Shown here in pieces: positions 1-5,596 of a stretch of DNA of 9,241 nucleotides. The position numbers and the translations under genes are program-made. The DNA lies in assembly GCA_903894655.1 (NCBI GenBank), contig CAITQY010000639.1, forward strand, positions 1 through 9,241, written 5' to 3'. Within the stretch, counting starts at the first letter, position 1; each line of letters starts with the position of its first letter. Below the pieces are notes generated by a model. It saw nothing but the letters and a program-made list of their open reading frames with translations. It searched no databases and had not been told where the DNA came from. This DNA comes from an uncultured Gemmatimonadota bacterium (GTDB lineage Bacteria > Gemmatimonadota > Gemmatimonadetes > Gemmatimonadales > Gemmatimonadaceae).

Positions 1-221
1 CGCCAGATCAGCAAAAAATGGAATCGACGCCCATCGGCCAGATACATCGGTGTAAACGCCTGCAGCCACCCGATCGAGTAGAACACACCTCGTCCGTCGG
101 GCAGGCGATCGAGCAGCGCCTGATACGTGTCGGCGAGGTCGCGCAATTGCTCGAGACTGCGAACCGCGGTGACGACCAGTTCGTCGGTCGCCGACGCGAA
201 ATCATTCAGCAGCCGACTCAT
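1..221 (-). CDS. Probable FemAB/CelD-like N-acyltransferase, N-terminal fragment
   Basis: The reading frame opens at an ATG (221-219) and stays open for 73 codons to the left edge, so only the N-terminus is present. The ATG overlaps the stop of the upstream glycosyltransferase as ATGA, a 4-base overlap typical of translational coupling, which supports this start. The visible protein has an amphipathic leader (SLEQLRDLADTYQALLDRL) followed by VFYSIGWLQAFTPMY and a hydrophobic beta-strand-like FHFLLIW. A short helix, then a phenylalanine-rich 'F-S-x-x-W-L-x-A-F' segment and a strand, resembles the start of GNAT-fold acyltransferases of the FemAB/CelD type that accompany polysaccharide clusters. 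The catalytic part lies outside the window, so the family call is an inference. In this context it could acylate a sugar amine or another glycan group. The coding call is much firmer than the function. Confidence 0.55.
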   Translation of the reverse strand, partial: MSRLLNDFASATDELVVTAVRSLEQLRDLADTYQALLDRLPDGRGVFYSIGWLQAFTPMYLADGRRFHFLLIW

Positions 222-1162
222 CGACGCAACAGCAGCGCCACGAGGCCGCGACATGCCGCGAGGCGGGCAGCTGGCACGCGCAGCGCTTGTCCGTAGTACC
301 ACCTGGCGCGAGTACGGTCCCCCCGCTGTCGATAGTGGTACCCGAGATTGAGCAGCGCCCGCCCTTCGCCGTCGCGGTACTTCGCCGTGATGGCCGCCGA
401 GAATCCCTCGCGCTGCAGCGCCGAGAACATGGCGAGCAGTGGCTCCAGCACCGCTGCCGGATCGGAAAACGAGTTGGCATCGTGGCGGCGAAGCTCCACC
501 AGCACCTGCTCCACGATCGCCATGCGGGCACCGGGCATGACGCGATACAGGTACCAGGCGTCTTCGCAAATCGCCACACCCACGGGGAACCGTGCGGCGC
601 GGGCGCGATCGCCGCGCATGAGCACGTTCTGCGTCCAGATGAACGTGGGCTGCAAGTACGGATGCGCCAGCACCGCGCAGCCGTCGGTCATTCGAACCGA
701 AGTGCCGTTGACCGCGCGTTCAGGAATCGTGCGCCACGACCCGACCAGCGCGAATTGCGTGGGCAGGTACGTACCGGTGTCCTGCTCAAACCGGATGAAG
801 TCGCTGACCACCACATCGAGCGTCGAATCGCGCGCGAACAGCTCCAGCGGCAGCTGCAGTCGGTCTGGCCGCATGCGATCGTCGGCATCGAGAAAAGCCA
901 CGAACTCACCTTTGGAGGCGGCCAGTCCGGCGTTGCGAGCTGCCGACACCCCAGCATTCGCCTGCGAGATCAGCCGGATACGCGGATCGGTGAAACGGCG
1001 AACGACCTCGGCGGAGCCATCGGTGGAGCCGTCATCGATGACGAGCAGCTCCCACGAGGACTCCGTCTGGGCGATCACACTGGCGATCGCTTCCGCGATG
1101 AATCGCGCCGCGTTGTAGCACGGCATGATGATGGAGACGCGAACGGGAAACGAGAGTGGCAT
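218..1162 (-). CDS. Family 2 glycosyltransferase (GT-A fold)
   Basis: A 314-residue inverting glycosyltransferase that should move a sugar from a nucleotide donor to a growing, probably lipid-linked, glycan at the cytoplasmic membrane face. GT2 hallmarks are in order: VSIIMPCYNAARFI at residues 9-22, the nucleotide-binding VIDDGSTDGS at 41-50, NAGVSAARNAG at 69-79, the metal-binding DADD at 92-95, and a late acidic pair (CEDAW, 199-203) where the catalytic base is expected. No transmembrane segment is obvious. After the catalytic domain the C-terminus (about 265-300) reads like one helix-turn-helix tetratricopeptide-like unit, with NLGYHYRQRGDRTRARWYYGQAL. The ATG at 1162 is used because the GT2 core begins eight residues later; no good Shine-Dalgarno is seen. 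The stop overlaps the next gene by 4 bases, so the two probably form one transcript. Donor and acceptor sugars cannot be read from sequence. Confidence 0.93.
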   Translation of the reverse strand: MPLSFPVRVSIIMPCYNAARFIAEAIASVIAQTESSWELLVIDDGSTDGSAEVVRRFTDPRIRLISQANAGVSAARNAGLAASKGEFVAFLDADDRMRPDRLQLPLELFARDSTLDVVVSDFIRFEQDTGTYLPTQFALVGSWRTIPERAVNGTSVRMTDGCAVLAHPYLQPTFIWTQNVLMRGDRARAARFPVGVAICEDAWYLYRVMPGARMAIVEQVLVELRRHDANSFSDPAAVLEPLLAMFSALQREGFSAAITAKYRDGEGRALLNLGYHYRQRGDRTRARWYYGQALRVPAARLAACRGLVALLLRR

Positions 1163-1201
1163 GACGACGGTAAAGTGTGCATTGCGGAAGACCCACGGGA
1201 A

Positions 1202-1229
1202 TTGACGACATCATCCCCTGAGTCGTCAA
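1202..1229. promoter_or_regulatory. Exact inverted repeat in divergent intergenic region
   Basis: TTGACGAC (1202-1209) and GTCGTCAA (1222-1229) are exact reverse complements separated by 12 bases, between two divergent glycosyltransferase genes. Each arm begins with TTGACG, five of six matches to a sigma-70 -35 box, on opposite strands. No convincing -10 box lies 16-18 bases from either. It could be an operator for a dimeric regulator or part of overlapping divergent promoters; both are inferences. Confidence 0.4.
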
Positions 1230-1260
1230 ATCCACAGACCGCCTATAGCTTGTAACGCGG

Positions 1261-1292
1261 ACCGTCCGGGCGCCCCCTGTTGCTCGGACGGT
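1261..1292 (+). promoter_or_regulatory. Stem-loop in the presumed leader of the GT4 gene
   Basis: Bases 1261-1272 pair with 1281-1292 to give a 12-pair stem (ten Watson-Crick pairs, eight of them consecutive, plus two G-U pairs on the plus-strand RNA) and an 8-base loop, ending 24 bases before the ATG at 1317. No run of T follows on either strand, so it does not look like an intrinsic terminator. If transcription starts upstream it would be a 5' leader hairpin; its role is unknown. Confidence 0.4.
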
Positions 1293-1316
1293 GTTCGAAT
1301 CCTCAAGGCCTCGACG

Positions 1317-2513
1317 ATGACGGCTCACGATCACGGTTTCGGTATCATTTTCCCCGAACCCGCCGGAGCGGGGTTCGCGATACGCACGCTCGAGCAGACG
1401 TTTCGGGCCCTCGGTGCCGAACTGACGAAATCGCCAGATCGCGTGCACGTGATCTTCAACGAGGCGAACAGCTTAGACACGGAGACACGAGACGATCCCG
1501 TGGATACGTTTGCCTGGCACCGCCAGACGCCCGACCAATTGGAACGCCTTGCCCGCTGGATCGCCGCTCATCGGATCACCACGATCTTGGGACTTGACCT
1601 CCCGGTGTCCAGCGCGGCGTATCCGGTGATGCGGCGCGCCGGCGTGCGATGCATCATCTCGTACTGGGGCGCGCCGATGAGCAGCATCAATCACGGCCCG
1701 AAGCTGCTGCTCAAACGGCTCCAGATCGCGGCGACGCGCCACGGGCCAGATCACTATCTCTTCGAATCCGAAGCGATGCGCGCCACCGCCGTAGCCGGAC
1801 GGGGGATCGCGGCCTCCGCAACCTCCGTGATCCCAATCGGCATCGATCACACGCGCTTCCGCCCGAATCCCGCCGGGACATCGTACGCCTACGACATGTT
1901 CAGCATTCCCGCCGACCGGAAGATTGTGATCTACAGCGGGCACTTTGAATCGCGAAAGGGCGTCGCGGTGCTTATCGAGTGCGTCCGCCACCTCGTGCTC
2001 GACCGCCAGGAAGACCAGCTGCACTTCCTCCTCTGCGGCCATCGCGGGCGTGAAGCCGACGCGTTCATGGCCCGCGTTCGGGGCACGACGGCCGAAGGCT
2101 ACGTCACGTTCGCCGGCTATCGGCCCGACATCCTGCAGCTTTATCAGTCGGCGTGGGCCGGCTGTATCGCGTCCACGGGGTGGGACTCCCTCACCGTGTC
2201 GGCGCTGGAGATGCAGGCGAGTGGATTACCGATCTTTGTGTCGGCCCTGCAGGGAATCCCGGAAGCGATCGACGAGGGTCGCACCGGTTTGTCCTTTCCT
2301 CCCGGCGACCACGTGACGCTCGCGCAGCGGCTGCTCGAACTGGCGGCAGACGAGGACCGCCACGCGGCCATGTCACAGCAGGCAACGGCGTGGATCGCGC
2401 ACCGCTTCACGCGCGAGCACCAGCAGCGCGCCCTGGTCGAGGTGACGCGTCAGGTCGTACTCCGCGCCGCCGCCCCTTGGCGCGCAGTCGACCCGAACGG
2501 CGTGGTTCGCTAG
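1317..2513 (+). CDS. Family 4 glycosyltransferase (GT-B fold)
   Basis: A 398-residue retaining glycosyltransferase of GT4/GT1 type, expected to add a sugar to the glycan made by this cluster. The C-terminal Rossmann domain is typical: IPIGIDHTRF at 172-181, the donor-domain opening IYSGHFESRKG at 205-215, TFAGYRPDILQLY at 264-276, then LEMQASGLPIF and GIPEAI around 297-317. In the usual E-x7-E donor motif the first Glu is replaced by Asp (D290; the second is E298), a conservative change. The N-terminal acceptor domain begins with GFGIIFPEPAGAGFAIRTLE, which resembles the glycine-rich first loop. The ATG at 1317 has AAGG eight bases upstream, a modest ribosome binding site. It is the only gene on this strand until 8716, diverging from the GT2 gene and converging on the ABC transporter with a 21-base gap. 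The stop codon lies inside a tandem duplication. The sugar specificity is unknown. Confidence 0.92.
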   Translation: MTAHDHGFGIIFPEPAGAGFAIRTLEQTFRALGAELTKSPDRVHVIFNEANSLDTETRDDPVDTFAWHRQTPDQLERLARWIAAHRITTILGLDLPVSSAAYPVMRRAGVRCIISYWGAPMSSINHGPKLLLKRLQIAATRHGPDHYLFESEAMRATAVAGRGIAASATSVIPIGIDHTRFRPNPAGTSYAYDMFSIPADRKIVIYSGHFESRKGVAVLIECVRHLVLDRQEDQLHFLLCGHRGREADAFMARVRGTTAEGYVTFAGYRPDILQLYQSAWAGCIASTGWDSLTVSALEMQASGLPIFVSALQGIPEAIDEGRTGLSFPPGDHVTLAQRLLELAADEDRHAAMSQQATAWIAHRFTREHQQRALVEVTRQVVLRAAAPWRAVDPNGVVR

Positions 2514-2526
2514 GCGTGGTTCGCTA
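2499..2526. repeat. 14-base perfect tandem duplication over a stop codon
   Basis: GGCGTGGTTCGCTA occurs twice back to back (2499-2512 and 2513-2526). The GT4 stop codon TAG spans the junction (2511-2513), so the second copy is outside the gene and the protein end is unchanged. It looks like a recent slippage or duplication event, eight bases from the end of the converging ABC transporter gene. Confidence 0.9.
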
Positions 2527-2534
2527 GTTGACGA

Positions 2535-4349
2535 TTAGGTCCCGGCGAGTGCCTGAGACTCCTCATCGCTCGCGACAAGCAGCCGCTGAAATTCTGGGCA
2601 CTCGCTGAGCATCTCGTCGTAGGGCCCCGCGCCAACCAATCGACCACGTTCCAGCACGATCACATGATCAGCAGCCTGAATAGTGGAGGCACGGTGGGCG
2701 ATCATCACCACGGTTTTTTCTCGCCGGAGCCGCAGCAGCGTCTCAATGATCTCCCGTTCGGTGATGGCATCGAGTGCGCTGGTGGCCTCGTCCATGATCA
2801 GCAGGTCGGCGTTCTTGTACAGCGCGCGCGCGATGCCGATGCGCTGACGCTGGCCGCCGCTCAGTAAGCCGCCGAGCTCACCGACGCGAGACGCCATGCC
2901 GTCCGGCTTGGACTCGGCGAACTCGCGCACACTGGCCTTGTCGGCTGCTTCCGCCAACTTCGCGTTATCGATCGGAGGCGGCGAGCCGAAGGTGATGTTC
3001 TCGGCGATCGAGCTGTCCAGCAGGAAAATACTCTGCGCGACATACCCCAGACCCTTCCGCCAGCGTTCGGGCATCGTATCGATCGGCACATCACCCACGG
3101 TGATCCGCCCCTCACGCGGGTGGAGGAGTCCTAGCAGGAGATCGGCCACCGTGCTCTTGCCGGCCCCGGAGGCGCCGACAATCACCGTGAGTCGGCGCGA
3201 AGGAATCGTGAACGACAGATCGTGCACCACATCGCCGGCGCTGTTCGGATAGCGGTACGCCACGCGGTCGAAGGTGATGGAGTGATCAGCCGGACTTGGC
3301 AACAGGCCATCAGCATCCGTTGGGGCGACGACGGTCCGACCTTCGACGATCGCGCCGGAGATACTGTCCATGACCGAGGCATTGGCGCGGATCTGCGCGG
3401 CCGACTTGAAAATGGTCTGAGCCGCCGGCATCAGCTTGTAACCGGCCATCCCGTACAGACCCAGCAACCCGACAATCTGCTGCGGGTCGCGCGCCGACTG
3501 CAGCAAAAAGATGCCGAGGGCCAGCAAGGCGCAGAAGACGAGCGACTCGAGGGCAAAGCGCGGCAGCTCCGCCAGCAACCCGACCATAACGTTCGCGCGG
3601 ATTCCGCCGCTGCTCGTGCGATGCAGTTCATCCTCGTAGTGCGCTTCGAGCCCGGCGAGCTTGATCTCCTTGAGCCCCCCAAGACTGTCCTTCAACAGCC
3701 GCACCCGCCCACCGTTGGCCTTCCAGGCAATGTCGCCGTCGCGCTTGAAGCGGGACTTGAGATAGCCGAAGATCGCGAAGTAACCGCCACCAATGATCAG
3801 CGTGGCCCCCAAGGCTACGCCGGTGTCGTAGAGCAGGAGGCCGACGGCCACGAGCGTGACCACGATGGCCTGACTGATGAGCGTGAGCAGTGGCAGCATC
3901 AGCATGTAGATGAAACGCCCGGTCTCGTCAGAGATAGTAGAGACCAGGACCGCCGTATTCGTCTGCGCCACCAATTCGAACGGCTTCCGCATGAAGCCTT
4001 TAAAGATGTCCTGCTGGAACTCGCTTCCCACTCTGATTGAAACGGCAGAGATCCGCCACGTCGAGATCGCCGAAATGACATTCGTCGCGATGATCAAGAC
4101 CATGAGCAGGACCGCGAACAGGATCAGGAATCGGTTATCGTTCGTGGCGCCGCTCGTGGCGTACATCCACTTCATGAGCCTGCTGCTATGAATCAGCTCC
4201 GGTCGCGACAGCAAGGCCACAAACGGCGCGACCGACGCCACGCCCAGGACCTGGATCAGACCGGAGACCAGCAGAATGCCGAGGAGTGTGAGGTACCGAC
4301 GTCGCTGCGCTCGCGTAAGGAGTCCAGCTATTTGTCGAAGCAGCTTCAT
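2535..4349 (-). CDS. ABC exporter, PglK-like lipid-linked glycan flippase
   Basis: A fused half-transporter of about 604 residues: an exporter-type membrane domain (about six hydrophobic segments within residues 20-320) followed by an ATPase domain. ATPase motifs are complete, numbered from this start: Walker A GASGAGKST at 392-400, Q-loop Gln439, signature LSGGQRQR from 496, Walker B LLIMDE at 516-521 followed by the D-loop SALD, and H-loop His552. The N-terminal membrane part, including the segment FMRKPFELVAQTNTAVLV, resembles PglK, the flippase that turns over undecaprenyl-linked oligosaccharides. Lying near a priming sugar transferase and three glycosyltransferases, it probably translocates their lipid-linked product. 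MsbA-like lipid export is the main alternative. A start nine codons upstream (4376) is possible. I prefer the ATG at 4349 because MKLLRQIAGLL matches the usual family start and the extension is polar and proline-rich; neither start has a clear ribosome binding site. Confidence 0.9.
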   Translation of the reverse strand: MKLLRQIAGLLTRAQRRRYLTLLGILLVSGLIQVLGVASVAPFVALLSRPELIHSSRLMKWMYATSGATNDNRFLILFAVLLMVLIIATNVISAISTWRISAVSIRVGSEFQQDIFKGFMRKPFELVAQTNTAVLVSTISDETGRFIYMLMLPLLTLISQAIVVTLVAVGLLLYDTGVALGATLIIGGGYFAIFGYLKSRFKRDGDIAWKANGGRVRLLKDSLGGLKEIKLAGLEAHYEDELHRTSSGGIRANVMVGLLAELPRFALESLVFCALLALGIFLLQSARDPQQIVGLLGLYGMAGYKLMPAAQTIFKSAAQIRANASVMDSISGAIVEGRTVVAPTDADGLLPSPADHSITFDRVAYRYPNSAGDVVHDLSFTIPSRRLTVIVGASGAGKSTVADLLLGLLHPREGRITVGDVPIDTMPERWRKGLGYVAQSIFLLDSSIAENITFGSPPPIDNAKLAEAADKASVREFAESKPDGMASRVGELGGLLSGGQRQRIGIARALYKNADLLIMDEATSALDAITEREIIETLLRLRREKTVVMIAHRASTIQAADHVIVLERGRLVGAGPYDEMLSECPEFQRLLVASDEESQALAGT

Positions 4350-4468
4350 TGACGATGGATGACCACGGGGAGGCATGCGCGGGCAGCGAGACGTGCCGCC
4401 CCTGCAATATCACAGGGTGCCTGCGCGCCCGGCTAGATATTCCTCGCCGGACGCACAGGCAGACCCAT

Positions 4469-4512
4469 GATCGACGATGAATGCGCCGTGATGTCACACC
4501 GCTGCGTCGATC
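4469..4512. repeat. 8-base inverted repeat upstream of the ABC transporter gene
   Basis: GATCGACG (4469-4476) and CGTCGATC (4505-4512) are exact reverse complements with 28 bases between them. They lie in the 208-base gap between the sugar transferase stop and the ABC transporter start. The arms are rich in GATC/CGTCGA words that are common in such genomes, so chance is possible. Nothing else in the gap (no promoter, terminator or short gene) could be supported. Confidence 0.25.
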
Positions 4513-4557
4513 GTTCCGCAGACGTAGGTCCGCTGCCTGGGGAGCAGCGAAGGATCG

Positions 4558-5367
4558 CTACCGGCTGCCGATGCGAAACAGCATGACCGGAACAGTTCGC
4601 AGCATAATCCAGAGGTCTTCCCCGATCGATTGACGACGCATGTAGAGTAGGTCGTAGGCGACCTTGCGTCGCACATCGTCCAGGCATGAGTCGTACGGAT
4701 TCGACACCTGCGCCAAACCCGTGATGCCCGGCTTCACCCGCTGCCGTACCGGGTACCCGGCGATCTGCTCGCGCAGGCGGACGAAAATGCTGGGGCGCTC
4801 AGGGCGCGGCCCGACGATGTTCATATCCCCAGCCAGCACGTTGAAGAGCTGCGGGAGTTCATCGATCCTCGACTTGCGAAGAAACCGACCGATCGGGGTC
4901 ACACGGCTGTCGTTCGCGGCGGCCCAGACGGCCTGACCATTCAGCTCGGCATCGGCGCGCATCGACCGAAACTTGAGAATGGTAAAGGGCACGCCGCCCA
5001 GATCTTCGCGACGTCGCTCGCGCAACGAGGACGACCGGTTCCAGCGTCGATCGAGCCCGACCCGGGTCTGCGAATAAAGCACCGGCCCTCGGGACGTGAG
5101 CCACACCAGCGCGGCCGTAACCAGCATAACCGGACCAACCACGAGCAGCATCGCCATCGACAGGCCACAATTCAGAATTCGTGACGCGATCTCGGAGCGG
5201 GGCCTCGGCTCGAAATGATCCATCGCGACGCGCACGGGCCGCCGATGGCGCACCGCCGACGCCCCCGAGGACTCGTCCGGAGCCGCAGCGAACGCGCCGG
5301 GAGGACGTCGACGAGACGTTCCACCCAAGTCATGAGAAGCCGACGCTTTCATTATCCGTCGATCCAT
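4558..5367 (-). CDS. Polyprenyl-phosphate sugar-1-phosphate transferase (priming enzyme)
   Basis: A 269-residue bacterial sugar transferase (the WcaJ C-terminal / PglC family) that moves a sugar-1-phosphate from a nucleotide sugar to undecaprenyl phosphate, the first committed step of lipid-linked glycan assembly. Family motifs: one hydrophobic re-entrant helix at about 68-90, KFRSMRADAE at 132-141, the catalytic Asp-Glu pair at 169-170 in RIDELPQLFNVL, GDMNIVGPRPERP at 180-192, and VKPGITGLAQV at 211-221. The four-helix N-terminal domain of full WcaJ is absent, so this is the minimal monotopic form. It has a polar, Arg/Pro/Ala-rich N-terminal stretch of about 60 residues and an Arg/Ser-rich insertion at about 110-123. 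Alternative starts are Met6 (5352) and Met49 (5223); 5367 is kept because GGGA lies a few bases upstream. The gap to the upstream methionine gene is 229 bases, so it may have its own promoter; a weak candidate is TTGATC-18-GAGAAT beginning at 5488 on this strand. Confidence 0.93.
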   Translation of the reverse strand: MDRRIMKASASHDLGGTSRRRPPGAFAAAPDESSGASAVRHRRPVRVAMDHFEPRPRSEIASRILNCGLSMAMLLVVGPVMLVTAALVWLTSRGPVLYSQTRVGLDRRWNRSSSLRERRREDLGGVPFTILKFRSMRADAELNGQAVWAAANDSRVTPIGRFLRKSRIDELPQLFNVLAGDMNIVGPRPERPSIFVRLREQIAGYPVRQRVKPGITGLAQVSNPYDSCLDDVRRKVAYDLLYMRRQSIGEDLWIMLRTVPVMLFRIGSR

Positions 5368-5483
5368 GTGCAGATCCCATCCTGTCGAGAGTCGCGGCGT
5401 TCACTGCCGCGGGGCGCACCGGCTACCTCGCCAGCGCTTCTGCCTCCTCGCGTGCAAGATTCTCGCCAACACGAATCTCTTCG

Positions 5484-5523
5484 ATCAATGTGGTCCGTCT
5501 GGTCGGGCGACAATCAATGTGGT
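5484..5523. repeat. 11-base direct repeat upstream of the sugar transferase
   Basis: ATCAATGTGGT occurs exactly at 5484-5494 and 5513-5523, 29 bases apart start to start, about 117-156 bases upstream of the sugar transferase start. Spacing near three helical turns would put both copies on roughly the same face of the DNA, as in paired regulator sites. That function is inferred only from the spacing and position. Confidence 0.4.
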
Positions 5524-5553
5524 GCAGATCGTGACACAGTTGCCGCAGCGCGC

Positions 5554-5570
5554 CGCCACAATTCGTGGCG
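5554..5570 (-). terminator. Short hairpin after the bifunctional methionine enzyme, possible terminator
   Basis: CGCCAC (5554-5559) and GTGGCG (5565-5570) form a perfect 6-pair stem with a 5-base loop, 26 bases downstream of the stop codon of the bifunctional enzyme. No U-run follows on the minus strand, so it would be a weak or non-canonical intrinsic terminator, or simply an mRNA-end hairpin. Confidence 0.3.
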
Positions 5571-5596
5571 TTGACGCGACAGTGGTACCCCGGCCC

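Noticed and set aside
287..1255. A 322-codon open frame on the plus strand opposite the GT2 gene.
   Set aside because: It reads as low-complexity Arg/His/Gln-rich sequence with no motifs, while the opposite strand carries complete GT2 motifs. Long antisense frames are common in GC-rich genes.
1256..1316. A possible tRNA or tRNA-derived attachment site, from GTTCGAATCC at 1293-1302 beside a stem resembling a long variable arm.
   Set aside because: The flanking bases do not form a T stem (two of five pairs fail) and no acceptor stem, D-arm or anticodon arm can be drawn. No integrase is nearby.
4377..4410. A possible sigma-54 promoter upstream of the ABC transporter (GGCAC followed by TTGCA on the minus strand).
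   Set aside because: The GG and GC elements are 14 bases apart instead of the required 10.
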